From: Haloarcula sebkhae
GTDB lineage: Archaea; Halobacteriota; Halobacteria; Halobacteriales; Haloarculaceae
NCBI RefSeq assembly: GCF_014647415.1
Contig: NZ_BMPD01000003.1
Span: 124,001-188,000, forward strand
DNA: 64,000 bases
Direction of reading: 5' to 3'
A program made the position numbers and the translations under genes. The notes below the pieces were generated by a model. That model was not told where the DNA came from and did no database searches. It saw only the letters and a list, made by a program, of their open reading frames with translations. Positions 17,765 through 26,619 of this stretch are shown piece by piece. The stretch's first letter is position 1. Every line of letters starts with the position of its first letter.

Positions 17765-18715
17765 CTACTGGAACTGCTCGGTGAGTGCCGGGACGACCTC
17801 GAACAGGTCGTCCTGGATGCCGTAGTCGGCGATATCGAAGATCGGCGCGTTCGGGTCGGTGTTGATGGCAACAATCGTATCCGAGCCCTTCATCCCGGCG
17901 ACGTGCTGGACGGCCCCGGAGATGCCGATGGCGATGTACACGTCCGGTGTGACGACCTTGCCGCTCTGGCCGACCTGGCGGTCCTTCGCAAGCCAGCCGT
18001 TGTCGATAAGCGGTCGGGAACCCGACACCGTCGCGTCCAGCGCATCAGCGAGGTCGTGGATGATATCCAGGTTCTCCTCCTCCTCGATCCCGCGGCCGAC
18101 GGACACCAGCACGTCGGCGTCAGTGATGTCGATGTCGCCACCGCCGACCTCTTCGAAGCCCTTCACGGTGGACTTGACGGCGCTTTCGTCGATGGTCGCG
18201 TCGAATGCCTCGATTGCGGCATCACCGTCTGCTTCGACTGTCGGCCACTCGGCCGGGCGGATGGTCACGGCCGCTTGGTCGGCGTGGACATCGATTGTCG
18301 TTTCGACCTTCGAGCCGTACAGCTCTCTGGTAGCGGTGAGCCCGTCCTCGGCGTCGATGTCGACCACGTCGGTCACGAGCGGTCGGTCCAGCCGGTTAGC
18401 GACTGCCGGCGCGTAATCGAGACCGTTGACGCTGTTTGGCATCAGGAGGACGGTCGGGTCCAGCTCCGTGGCCAGCTGGGTGACGACCTGCGTGTACACG
18501 TCGTGGTTGAATTCCTCGCCGATATCGACGGTATGAACGGTATCAACTCCCTCTCGATTCAGGTCTGCCCCGAACGCCTCGACATCACCGCCGATGACGG
18601 CGGTGTGTAGCTCGCCACCGAGTTCGTCGGCGAGTTCGCGACCGGCTGCTAGCTGTTCTAGGCTCACCGGCCGGAGCTCCCCGCGCCGGTGCTCGGCGAT
18701 AGCGAGGACCGACAT
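17765..18715 (-). CDS. etfA: Electron transfer flavoprotein alpha subunit
   Basis: A 316-residue protein with an N-terminal EtfAB fold and a C-terminal FAD domain. The FAD region shows GSRPLIDNGW, VGQSGKVVTPDVYIAIGISG and VAINTDPNAPIF, the classical FAD-binding signature. With EtfB it carries electrons from acyl-CoA or other dehydrogenases to the quinone pool. Its ATG shares a base with the etfB stop (TAATG), which suggests coupled translation. Confidence 0.94.
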   Translation of the reverse strand: MSVLAIAEHRRGELRPVSLEQLAAGRELADELGGELHTAVIGGDVEAFGADLNREGVDTVHTVDIGEEFNHDVYTQVVTQLATELDPTVLLMPNSVNGLDYAPAVANRLDRPLVTDVVDIDAEDGLTATRELYGSKVETTIDVHADQAAVTIRPAEWPTVEADGDAAIEAFDATIDESAVKSTVKGFEEVGGGDIDITDADVLVSVGRGIEEEENLDIIHDLADALDATVSGSRPLIDNGWLAKDRQVGQSGKVVTPDVYIAIGISGAVQHVAGMKGSDTIVAINTDPNAPIFDIADYGIQDDLFEVVPALTEQFQ

Positions 18716-19506
18716 TAGCTGGTCACCCCCTTCTCCGCGAGCAGTTCAGCCAACTCGGTCGCCGTCTCCTCGGGACTCCCTTCGAACACCGTCGCCTCAC
18801 CTTCGGTTTCAGGTTCGTACAGCGAGGTCTGTTCCAGCGGGCTCTCAATCCCGGCCGCGTCGAGGCCGATATCCGCTAGGCTGTACTCCGCGAGCTCCTT
18901 GCTTTGGGCCTGCCGGATGCCTCGAAGACTCGCGTAGCGGGGGTCGTTGATCCCGGTCTGTATCGTCAGTACGGCAGGAATCTCGATGTCGGTGAGTTCC
19001 TCGACGCCGCCTTCCAGTTCCCGATGGACGCTGGCGACACCTGCCTCCAGATCGAGGTCGAGGTTGTTGACGACAGCGCCCCACTCCATATCGAGCTTGT
19101 CGGCCAGCGTGACACCGGTCGCCCCGAACCCATCGTCGGCGGACTGGACGCCGGTCAGCACCAGATCGGGGTCTTCCTCGGCAGCGACGGCGGCCAGTAC
19201 CTCTGCCTTCGTCTCGGGGTCTAGCAGGCCAGCATCGTCGAGTGCGTCGTCCCAGACACGGATGGCGCGGTCGGCCCCCTTCGCCAGCGCTTGCCGGATC
19301 GTTTCGTCCGTCTCGGACGGGCCGACAGTGGCGGTAACGACCTCGACGTCGTCGTGAGCCTCCTTTATTTGGACGGCCGCTTCGACAGCGTACTCGTCCC
19401 ACTCGTTGAGGTCGGCTGTGACGTACCGGTCGTCGATAGCGAGTCCGTCGATCTCGAACTCATCGTCGACGGCTGCCACCTCCTTCACCGTGACAAGGAT
19501 TTTCAT
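18715..19506 (-). CDS. etfB: Electron transfer flavoprotein beta subunit
   Basis: A 263-residue protein that starts KILVTVKEVAAVDDEFEIDG and contains ATVGPSETDETIRQALAKGADRAIRV and LTGVQSADDGFGATGVTLA, typical of EtfB (AMP/FAD site). The ATG at 19506 is clear because an upstream in-frame extension is not conserved-looking. It is first in a minus-strand run with etfA and the prenyl synthase. No fixC/fixX-like genes follow, so the quinone reductase partner must be elsewhere. Confidence 0.94.
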   Translation of the reverse strand: MKILVTVKEVAAVDDEFEIDGLAIDDRYVTADLNEWDEYAVEAAVQIKEAHDDVEVVTATVGPSETDETIRQALAKGADRAIRVWDDALDDAGLLDPETKAEVLAAVAAEEDPDLVLTGVQSADDGFGATGVTLADKLDMEWGAVVNNLDLDLEAGVASVHRELEGGVEELTDIEIPAVLTIQTGINDPRYASLRGIRQAQSKELAEYSLADIGLDAAGIESPLEQTSLYEPETEGEATVFEGSPEETATELAELLAEKGVTS

Positions 19507-19591
19507 GCTGAGATGTCCGACCGGACAGCGAATAAACGTTTTCGAACCAGAAACCACGCCCGGCTCGTTTACAGTCAAATGGTCTGGACAG

Positions 19592-20683
19592 TTACTCGTC
19601 GAAGTCGGTGATATCCTCGTCCGGGAACGAAATGAGGTTCTCCCGACCGATGCGGAGCTTGTCGATGCGACCCTCCTCGTCCATCGTTGAGAGCAACTGC
19701 GACACCTTCGCGTTCGACCAGCCGGTCTCGGAGACGATACGGGCCTGCTTCATCCGACCGCCGTTTTCTTCGAGGAGCCGCTCGACGCGTTCCTCGTCGC
19801 TCAGCAGTTCGACGTCAACGTCGTCCGAGGTTGTGGTGTCGCTCACTGGGGCTGCCGTCCCAGCACTGTCGTCCCCGTCGTCGCTCCCGGCTGCGACTGA
19901 TGGCAGCGCGTCAGCGTATCCAGTCTTGAACATGTAACCGACGGCCCCGACGAGCAGAACCATCAGTACGACCCCGCCGATCCAGGTTGAGTCGACGCCG
20001 CTGAACATCGATTCCGGGCTTTCTGTTGGTGTCTGGGTGGTCGGTTGTTCGCCAGTGTACACGACGGACAGGTACCCCGGCTCGAACGTCCGTCGCCCCT
20101 CGAAAACCAGCTTTCCGTCGTCGACGGCGCTCGGGGCGCTCTCCACCCCGTATTCTGGCGGTGGCGAGATAACGAGTCGTTGGTCCGCAGTTAGCGTCCC
20201 GAACCACGTACCGTCTGTGGAATTGAACGCATCTCTGACGACGATGTTTTCACCGGTGACAACTGCGAAGTTCGTCCATGTAAACTCGAGTATCAGTTGA
20301 CCCCTTCGGTCTGACACCTCGTACCGACGGTCGACATCGGTAATCTCCATCCCGCGACCGGTAACCGTACTGGCCTCGTCTTTTGCTTCACGGAACGCTG
20401 ACAGCCACGCTGCCCTGTCGTCTCCTTCCACGAACTGCTCACCGGTGTTTCTAAACGACTCAGTATCGTTCTCCTCAAGTGCGTAGGTGTCTGTTATCGT
20501 CCACTTGGCGTCGCCGTTCGATTGAATCTGGAGAGCGAACGTCGTATTCTCCGCGACCGGTGCCGGCGTCCCGGTCGTCTGCTGGGCGGGAGGAGTATCA
20601 ATCGCTGCCGCTGTCGCATGCGGCGGGGTTGCCAACAGGGCAAACAGGACGAGGAGGAGGGCACCTGATACCCGCGGGGTCAT
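19592..20683 (-). CDS. Membrane-anchored winged-helix regulator with extracytoplasmic domain (DUF7345/DUF7343-like)
   Basis: A 363-residue protein. It has a signal peptide (1-26), an extracytoplasmic beta-rich domain (about 40-215), a Thr/Pro/Ser linker, one membrane helix (about 234-254) and an acidic linker. A C-terminal winged helix (about 293-355) contains ERVERLLEENGGRMKQARIV and WSNAKVSQLLSTMDEEG. The layout is that of a one-component sensor passing a surface signal to DNA. The family name is recalled, not searched. It is divergent from a secreted protein gene with a 154-bp spacer, its likeliest target. Confidence 0.82.
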   Translation of the reverse strand: MTPRVSGALLLVLFALLATPPHATAAAIDTPPAQQTTGTPAPVAENTTFALQIQSNGDAKWTITDTYALEENDTESFRNTGEQFVEGDDRAAWLSAFREAKDEASTVTGRGMEITDVDRRYEVSDRRGQLILEFTWTNFAVVTGENIVVRDAFNSTDGTWFGTLTADQRLVISPPPEYGVESAPSAVDDGKLVFEGRRTFEPGYLSVVYTGEQPTTQTPTESPESMFSGVDSTWIGGVVLMVLLVGAVGYMFKTGYADALPSVAAGSDDGDDSAGTAAPVSDTTTSDDVDVELLSDEERVERLLEENGGRMKQARIVSETGWSNAKVSQLLSTMDEEGRIDKLRIGRENLISFPDEDITDFDE

Positions 20684-20837
20684 TCTCGTTCATCGATGAA
20701 CGTTCTGGGGGCAAAACCCTTTCCATCCGAGAATAAAACGTCAGCGGGCGCTTTGAAAGGTCTAGTGTCCTCTCAGACGATTATTGAGACATGGAGAATG
20801 GGGAGATTTTTGTACGGTGGGTGAGTATTTACCGCTG

Positions 20838-22070
20838 ATGCGTCCCCTCTCTGCAGTCGGTGTGATCCTCCTTATGCTCGTCTCCGTGGCTGCCCCGGTG
20901 ACTGGGTTCGCCTCGCCGACCCAGACCGCTGACGGCAGCGACCAGCTACCACAGATCACAGCCGTCGCAAATACGACGAACCACCTCGCTATCCCAGCCA
21001 GCGACGTCAGGTCGACGACGCACAACCGGTCATCGATCGATGTGGGCGTTGCGGTTGCAGCCGGCTCTAGCGATCTTCGGAGCGATTACGCGACGACGAC
21101 CTTCGAACAGCAGTTCTTCCAGCGGGACAGCGAAACCGCTCGCGACCGGCTTGTCGACGAGACGCTGACCGATATCGAACGCCAGCGAACGAGTCTGGAA
21201 CGACGGAATCAGGCCGCAATCCAGCAATACGCCAGCGGTACGATAACCGCCACGGAGTTCCTGCGACAGCGGGCACTGATCGACGCTGAGTCCCGACAAC
21301 TGACCGACCGTCTTGAACGGGTTCGGACGGCCGCTGGCACTGCACCGGACTACTCGCTGTCACCGAACCAGCGCTTCCGACTGGAAAACAACAGGGGCGT
21401 ACTCAAGACGTACCGCGGTCCGATAAGCCAGCGTATCAGTGTCGAAACCGCCGGTGAAACTGAGCCGAACGCGGTGTACGTCGAGGTGTCCTCGGAAGGC
21501 TATATGCTGTCGACGGTCTCGGACGGCCAGTACACGCGTGAGACGTATCTCGGACAGGACCGCGAACAGACGGCAATCGACCAGTTCGCCCGGACCAACG
21601 ACTCCCTCGGTGCGGTCAACACGCGGGCGGAGAACCTCTACCCGTGGCTCTACAGCGAGCAGTACCCGTCCGTTCAGGCATACGGTCGGAGTGCGATCTA
21701 CCAGATTCAGGCTGACCACTCGAACGGACAACTGACTGCGTATCTCGACGGTGGCACGACGAACGTCTTCTACGAGACCCAGCACCTCGAACTGACGACG
21801 GTCGACCGGTCGGAAGTCGCGACGAACGTGAACCAGTCAGTTCGCGTCCGGGTCCAGCAGTCCTTCGAGTCCGGTCCGCTGCTCGTCGCGGTCACCGACA
21901 ACAGCACGGGCTCGATGTCGGATGCGACCGTCAGGATAAACGGTAAACGGATCGGGACGACCGGTACAGACGGCTCCCTCTGGACTGTCGAACCCCGTGG
22001 GGAGTACACGGTTACCGCCACCACACAGGACGGCGACCGAGTACGGGTTCCCGTCAGTGGGTCGGCGTAG
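20838..22070 (+). CDS. Secreted haloarchaeal protein of unknown function (DUF7096/DUF7094-like)
   Basis: A 410-residue protein with a signal peptide (RPLSAVGVILLMLVSVAAPVTG). A helical region (about residues 85-180) contains EQQFFQRDSETARDRLVDETL and DIERQRTSLERRNQAAIQQYASG. A beta-rich region and a carboxypeptidase-regulatory-like Ig module (SDATVRINGKRIGTTGTDGSLW) follow. No C-terminal anchor is seen. The ATG at 20838 is preferred over 20784 because it begins the signal peptide. It is divergent from the membrane-bound regulator. Confidence 0.78.
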   Translation: MRPLSAVGVILLMLVSVAAPVTGFASPTQTADGSDQLPQITAVANTTNHLAIPASDVRSTTHNRSSIDVGVAVAAGSSDLRSDYATTTFEQQFFQRDSETARDRLVDETLTDIERQRTSLERRNQAAIQQYASGTITATEFLRQRALIDAESRQLTDRLERVRTAAGTAPDYSLSPNQRFRLENNRGVLKTYRGPISQRISVETAGETEPNAVYVEVSSEGYMLSTVSDGQYTRETYLGQDREQTAIDQFARTNDSLGAVNTRAENLYPWLYSEQYPSVQAYGRSAIYQIQADHSNGQLTAYLDGGTTNVFYETQHLELTTVDRSEVATNVNQSVRVRVQQSFESGPLLVAVTDNSTGSMSDATVRINGKRIGTTGTDGSLWTVEPRGEYTVTATTQDGDRVRVPVSGSA

Positions 22071-22101
22071 CGACGCGAGAAGAGCGGTTCTATAGTCGCT
22101 G

Positions 22102-22155
22102 TTACTCTGGTTCTTCTGCAATCGTCGTAATCGCCCGTCGACTCCCTGGTCGGGA
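22102..22155 (-). pseudogene. Remnant of a second copy of the methyltransferase 3' end
   Basis: Read on the minus strand, these 54 bp give S-R-P-G-S-R-R-A-I-T-T-I-A-E-E-P-E followed by a stop. This matches the last 17 residues of the intact methyltransferase (S-R-S-G-S-P-R-A-I-T-T-I-A-T-V-P-E, stop) 148 bp away. About 44 of 54 bases are identical. A stop codon sits immediately upstream in the same frame, so only the tail remains. It is either a decayed tandem paralogue or a segmental duplication. Confidence 0.7.
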
Positions 22156-22205
22156 CTACCAAACACTTTCTCTGGTTCGGGTGACCTTTGGTCACCACTC
22201 ACCAC

Positions 22206-22245
22206 AAAAACGTGGGAAAAACGACCACCCGCTCCGCTCGTGGCC
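22206..22245. repeat. AAAAACGTGGG-type structured intergenic motif, copy 1
   Basis: An A5-CGTGGG-A5 core followed by an imperfect stem (CGACCAC/GTGGCCG) around the 11-nt loop CCGCTCCGCTC. A second copy with the same order (A5-CGTGGGCG-A5, then a stem with loop TCGCTCTGCTC) lies at 58157-58204. No function can be assigned; candidates are a transcription-end structure of the minus-strand methyltransferase or a dispersed extragenic element. Confidence 0.45.
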
Positions 22246-22249
22246 GGGG

Positions 22250-22870
22250 TTACTCCGGAACAGTCGCAATCGTCGTAATCGCCCGTGGACTGCCTGATCG
22301 GGACTGCTGGATGTGGTGTTCGAACTCCTCGAACCCGGCCTCAGTGAACATCCGGTCGGCCTCCTCCTCATCGTAAAACAGCATGATTGCGTCGGCCATC
22401 TTCTGGAAGACGGTCGAGTTCGGGTAGTCCGGACCGACAATGAGGACTTTCCCACCGGGTTTGGTCAGTCGTCGGCACTCAGCGAGCGCGTCGACGGGAT
22501 TCGGCCAGTACTCGATTGACCCCGAGGACCACACTGCGTCGAAGCTGTTGTCCTTGAACGGGAGCCGCTCGGCGTCACCGAGATGGTAGCGTACGTCGCC
22601 GAACTTACCGAACTTCTCGAAAGCTTTCGAGAGCTGGTGGGGGCTCTGATCGAGCCCGTACACCGTATCGACGTGTTCGAGCAGTCCCTCGGTGGCGAAG
22701 CCGGTGCCACAGCCGACATCGAGGACCCTGTCGTCGGGCGAAAGGTCGAGCATCGCAATCGCCTCGTCGCGCATCCGTTCGTCCCAGATGAAGGGGTTGA
22801 TCTGGTCGTACACCTTCGAGAGATACTTGTAGAACGTCCGCGCGCGGGCCTTGTTCTCGAGGACACCCAT
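22250..22870 (-). CDS. Class I SAM-dependent methyltransferase
   Basis: A 206-residue protein with motif I VLDVGCGTGFATE (49-61), an acidic residue at the end of strand 2 (VYGLDQSP), DAERLPFKDNSFDAVWSSGSIEYW (motifs II/III) and LTKPGGKVLIVGPD (post-motif). The layout resembles ubiquinone/menaquinone- and MPBQ-type methyltransferases, so a quinone-ring substrate is plausible but not shown. It is divergent from the ATP synthase operon. The start at 22870 places the fold normally. Confidence 0.85.
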   Translation of the reverse strand: MGVLENKARARTFYKYLSKVYDQINPFIWDERMRDEAIAMLDLSPDDRVLDVGCGTGFATEGLLEHVDTVYGLDQSPHQLSKAFEKFGKFGDVRYHLGDAERLPFKDNSFDAVWSSGSIEYWPNPVDALAECRRLTKPGGKVLIVGPDYPNSTVFQKMADAIMLFYDEEEADRMFTEAGFEEFEHHIQQSRSGSPRAITTIATVPE

Positions 22871-22985
22871 TACTGCCAGCTTAGGACTTGGCGGTCATAA
22901 TTCCCCGGATTTCAGCCGATGTATCACACGGGGAAACTTCGCAACTACCAAATAGCCGCTCTGGCAACGCTCACATGATTAGAGA

Positions 22986-23318
22986 ATGCCACGGCCAGAA
23001 GTTCTTGACAGGATACAGGAGGCCGAGCAGGAGGCCGACGAGATCGTCGAAGAGGCCGAACAAGACCGCGAAGACCGCATCGCGGAAGCTCGCGAAGAGG
23101 CCGAGGAGATACGCGAATCCGCGCGGGAAGAGGCAGAGGCGGCCGCCGAGGATCGTCTCGAAGCGGCTCGCGAAGAGATCGAGGCCGAACGCGAGCAGAT
23201 CATCGAAGACGGTGAGACCGCTCGCGACGACCTCGAACAGCAGGCCAGTGAACAGATCGACGAGGTAGTCGAATACGTCACAGACCTGTTCGAGGAGGCG
23301 GTGCATGCTCAGACCTGA
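22986..23318 (+). CDS. atpH: A-type ATP synthase subunit H (peripheral stalk)
   Basis: A 110-residue, almost wholly alpha-helical, highly acidic protein with heptad-like EAEQEADEIVEEAEQ repeats, i.e. a long coiled coil. With subunit E it makes the peripheral stalk that resists rotor torque. It is the first gene of the operon, and its 3' end overlaps atpI by 14 nt. Identification rests on coiled-coil composition, size and position before atpI. Confidence 0.9.
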   Translation: MPRPEVLDRIQEAEQEADEIVEEAEQDREDRIAEAREEAEEIRESAREEAEAAAEDRLEAAREEIEAEREQIIEDGETARDDLEQQASEQIDEVVEYVTDLFEEAVHAQT

Positions 23319-25533
23319 GAAGATGTGCCGCGTCTCGGTGACGGGGTCGAAACGCGCGATGGAGCAGACTATTGAGGCCGTCCACGACCTCGATATGCTC
23401 CACGTCACCGAGTATGATGGCTCCTGGGACGGATTCGAACCGGGCAACTCGCTTGCCGGAACCAACGAGGTTTCGGACAAGCTCGTCACGGTTCGCTCGC
23501 TACAGTCCATTCTGGACGTCAGTGAGGAGGACGCTGGCCCGACCCGAGTTGTCACCGACGAGGCGATCGAGGAGCAACTCGATGAGGTTCGGACGGCAGT
23601 CAACGAACTCGACGACCGGCGCGACGAGGTCCGTGACGAACTCCGGGCCGTCGAGGACCAGATCAACACGATGGCGCCGTTCGTCGCACTCGGCATCGAT
23701 CTCGACCTGCTCCGTGGCTACGACTCGCTGTCAGTCGTCGTCGGCGAGGGCGACAGTGACGAGATCGAGGCCGTTCTCGCGGACAGCGACATCGAGACGT
23801 TCGAGCTGTTCACTGAGGACGGCGTCGTTGCCGTGTTCGCACAGACTGACGAAGACGCCCTGCAGGACGCACTGGTCGGGGCGACGTTCTCCCGGCTCGA
23901 AGTGCCGGAGGGCGACGGCGATCCGACATCATATCTCGAAGAGCTTGAACACGAGAAACAACAGCTCGAATCGAAGCTCTCGACTGTTGAGGACGAACTC
24001 AACGAACTCCGCCTCGACCACGCCGGATTCCTGCTCGCCGCCGAGGAGAAACTGGCTATCGAGGCCCAGAAGGGCGAAGCGCCACTCACCTTCGCGACGA
24101 CGGAAAACGCCTTCATCGCCGAGGGCTGGATTCCGAACGAGCGCTACGAGGCGTTCGAGCGGGCCCTTTCGAGTGCTGTCGGCGACGCCGTCGACATCGA
24201 CCGAATCGAGATTGCCGAGTACGACAGCGAGGGCCACGCGGAGTCCCACGAAGAAGTCGAGCGGGAAGGCGGCAACGGCGGCGAACCGGTCGGCAGCTCC
24301 GTCGACGCCCCCGAGCCAGAAAGTGAGAGCCAACCGCAGGAAACCGTCGCTGACGGCGGCGTCATCACCATGGGTGACGACGCACCGCCCGTCATTCAGG
24401 ACAATCCGAGCGGTGTCCGACCCTTCGAGGACCTCGTCGAGGTCGTCAACCGACCGAAGTACGGCGAGTTCGACCCGACAGTCGCCTTCTTCCTGACGTT
24501 CCCGGCCTTCTTCGGGTTCATGATCGGCGACCTCGGCTACGGGCTGCTGTACCTAGCACTGGGCTATGGGCTGTACTCGAAGGTCGACAGTGACGTGCTG
24601 AAAAGCCTCGGTGGTGTCGGTATGTGGGCTGGTGGGTTCACCGCGCTGTTCGGTGTGCTGTACGGCGAAGTCTTCGGGCTCCACCAGCTCGGTGAAATCG
24701 TCTGGGGCGGTCACCCACCGATGCACAAGGGTCTCCAGCCGTCCTACTCCGGCTACGCGCTGGCCTGGCTGACCATGAGCCTGCTCGCCGGGACGGTTCA
24801 CCTCGCTGCGGGTTGGATCTTCGACTTCATCGAGAACCTGAGTCACGGCCTCTGGGACGCGATCACCGAGAGCGGGTCTTGGCTCCTGATGCTATTCGGC
24901 CTCTGGGCGTGGGTGTTCTCCGGCGCGAACGGCGCAGCACCTGACTTCCTCTACACCGCCGAGGCAGGCGTCTTCGCCGGGAACCCGTATGCGTGGGGCT
25001 TCACGGGACTGCCAGCGATAAACCTCTTCACGATTCCGGGACTGGGCGCGCCGTTCTCGGCGTGGCTCGTCCTCTTCTTCGCTGGTCTCGTCCTGCTGGC
25101 GCTTGCCGACCCTATCGAGGTCGTCGAGTTCCTCAACGTGCTGGTGAACGTCCTGTCGTACACGCGACTGGCCGCTGTGCTGCTGGCCAAGGCAGGGATG
25201 GCTTTCGTTGTCAACCTGCTGTTCTTCGGAGCCTACTCACACCACGGTGAGTTCCATTTCCTCATCGGGCACGGGCCTGAATGGGCAATCTCCGAATACG
25301 GCGCAGAAGCGATCATGTTCCCCGGGCTCATCCACTCCGGGATCGCCGCCGCGCTGGTCGGGGTCCTCATCCTCGTGATCGGTCACCTGCTCGTGCTGGT
25401 GCTCGGTATCACCAGTGCCGGACTGCAGGGCGTCCGACTCGAGTACGTGGAGTTCTTCGGCAAGTTCTTCGAAGGTGGCGGGAAGCGGTACAACCCGTTC
25501 GGCTACGAGCGCAACTACACGACTGAGGACTGA
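23305..25533 (+). CDS. atpI: A-type ATP synthase subunit I (membrane proton channel, a-type)
   Basis: A 742-residue protein. Residues 1 to about 395 are a soluble, coiled-coil-containing cytoplasmic half with an acidic insertion around 320-350. From about 395 there are roughly eight membrane helices. The essential channel arginine is visible in NVLSYTRLAAVLLAKAGMA. It forms the proton half-channels against the K ring. The start overlaps atpH, suggesting coupling. Confidence 0.95.
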   Translation: MLRPEKMCRVSVTGSKRAMEQTIEAVHDLDMLHVTEYDGSWDGFEPGNSLAGTNEVSDKLVTVRSLQSILDVSEEDAGPTRVVTDEAIEEQLDEVRTAVNELDDRRDEVRDELRAVEDQINTMAPFVALGIDLDLLRGYDSLSVVVGEGDSDEIEAVLADSDIETFELFTEDGVVAVFAQTDEDALQDALVGATFSRLEVPEGDGDPTSYLEELEHEKQQLESKLSTVEDELNELRLDHAGFLLAAEEKLAIEAQKGEAPLTFATTENAFIAEGWIPNERYEAFERALSSAVGDAVDIDRIEIAEYDSEGHAESHEEVEREGGNGGEPVGSSVDAPEPESESQPQETVADGGVITMGDDAPPVIQDNPSGVRPFEDLVEVVNRPKYGEFDPTVAFFLTFPAFFGFMIGDLGYGLLYLALGYGLYSKVDSDVLKSLGGVGMWAGGFTALFGVLYGEVFGLHQLGEIVWGGHPPMHKGLQPSYSGYALAWLTMSLLAGTVHLAAGWIFDFIENLSHGLWDAITESGSWLLMLFGLWAWVFSGANGAAPDFLYTAEAGVFAGNPYAWGFTGLPAINLFTIPGLGAPFSAWLVLFFAGLVLLALADPIEVVEFLNVLVNVLSYTRLAAVLLAKAGMAFVVNLLFFGAYSHHGEFHFLIGHGPEWAISEYGAEAIMFPGLIHSGIAAALVGVLILVIGHLLVLVLGITSAGLQGVRLEYVEFFGKFFEGGGKRYNPFGYERNYTTED

Positions 25534-25751
25534 TCGCGCGCTTCCTTTCTCTTCGGGCTAATCGTCGTTGTTTACTGCCTGTTTCGCCAATTGCATCGCG
25601 GGTGTCGACTGATACACGCTCACAACCGACTACAGCTGAGCCCCTAAACCGCCCGAACAGCACGCTGACGAACCGTTTTGGGAAGCTTTATGAACTACGT
25701 GGATTCACATACGCCTGTTCGGACACGAGCAATTCCAGAGACTACACATCC
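25534..25751 (+). other. atpI-atpK spacer
   Basis: A 218-bp gap, by far the longest between consecutive genes from atpH to atpB. It has an early pyrimidine stretch (CTTCCTTTCTC) and a TATA-like CTTTATGA near the end. It may hold an internal promoter that lets the proteolipid, needed in many copies, be made in excess. No gene is seen in it. Confidence 0.5.
25686..25693 (+). promoter_or_regulatory. Possible internal promoter (TATA-like) for atpK
   Basis: CTTTATGA in the long atpI-atpK spacer. With the usual 25-27 nt offset, transcription would begin near 25715, leaving a leader of about 37 nt. This is a single-motif prediction. Confidence 0.3.
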
Positions 25752-26012
25752 ATGATCGAAACCATCGCACTCCTTGTCAACGCAGTACTGCAGGAAGGTA
25801 CCGCCAGTGCTCCAGCTATTCCGGCTTCAGCCGGCGCAGCGCTCGCAGTCGGACTCGCCGCGCTCGGTTCGGGGTATGCGGAACGTGGGATCGGGGCCGC
25901 CGCCGTCGGCGCAATCGCAGAAGACGAGAGCATGTTCGGCCGCGGACTCATCCTGACAGTCCTGCCGGAAACGCTCGTCATTCTCGCGCTTGTCGTCGTC
26001 TTCGTCGTCTAA
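25752..26012 (+). CDS. atpK: A-type ATP synthase subunit K (proteolipid c ring)
   Basis: An 86-residue two-helix hairpin proteolipid. Helix 1 has the Gly/Ala-rich pattern AGAALAVGLAALGSGYAERGIGAAAVGA. Helix 2 carries the ion-binding glutamate in LTVLPETLVILALVVVFVV. A conserved-looking loop EDESMFGRG joins them. The single-hairpin size fits a normal proton-type ring. The ATG at 25752 is chosen because an upstream in-frame extension to 25602 is hydrophilic and unlike the family. Confidence 0.94.
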   Translation: MIETIALLVNAVLQEGTASAPAIPASAGAALAVGLAALGSGYAERGIGAAAVGAIAEDESMFGRGLILTVLPETLVILALVVVFVV

Positions 26013-26034
26013 CAACACTCCGTCTTTTCCAATA

Positions 26035-26619
26035 ATGAGCCTTCAAACAGTCGTAGAGGACATCCGCGACGAGGCCCGCGCGCGTGCTCAGGAGATTAGC
26101 GACGCGGCCGACGAACGTGCCGAGGAGATTATCGCCGACGCCGAGGCTGACGCCGAGCAGATCCACGAGGAACGCGAGGCCGAGGTCGAGCGGACCATCG
26201 AGCAAGAGCGGGAGCAGCGACTCTCCTCCGCGAAGCTCGAGGCCAAACAGGCTCGACTTAACGCCCGGCGAGACATCCTCGAAGACGTTCACGGCGACGT
26301 CGAGGACGCGCTTGCGGCCCTCGAAGGGGACCGACGAGAGGAACTGACACGCGCACTGCTTGACGCCGCCGTCGATGAATTCGACGACAGCGACGAGCTA
26401 TCGGTGTACGGCCGTGCGTCGGACCAGTCGCTTCTCGAGGATGTACTCGATGACTACGACGGCGCGACGTACGCCGGTGAGCGAGACTGCCTCGGTGGCG
26501 TCGTCGTCGAGAGCAGCGAGTCACGAGTCCGTGTGAACAACACGTTCGATTCCATTCTTGAGGACGTCTGGGAGGACAATCTGAAAGCAATCAGCGACCG
26601 CCTGTTCGAAGACCAATGA
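26035..26619 (+). CDS. atpE: A-type ATP synthase subunit E (peripheral stalk)
   Basis: A 194-residue protein. Residues 1 to about 90 are a charged coiled coil (DEARARAQEISDAADERAEEII), followed by a globular domain ending VVVESSESRVRVNNTFDSILEDVW, a signature region of subunit E. It pairs with H. The ATG at 26035 matches the family start MSLQTVVEDI; an upstream in-frame start at 25990 reads as poly-Ser and is rejected. It overlaps atpC by 4 nt. Confidence 0.93.
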   Translation: MSLQTVVEDIRDEARARAQEISDAADERAEEIIADAEADAEQIHEEREAEVERTIEQEREQRLSSAKLEAKQARLNARRDILEDVHGDVEDALAALEGDRREELTRALLDAAVDEFDDSDELSVYGRASDQSLLEDVLDDYDGATYAGERDCLGGVVVESSESRVRVNNTFDSILEDVWEDNLKAISDRLFEDQ

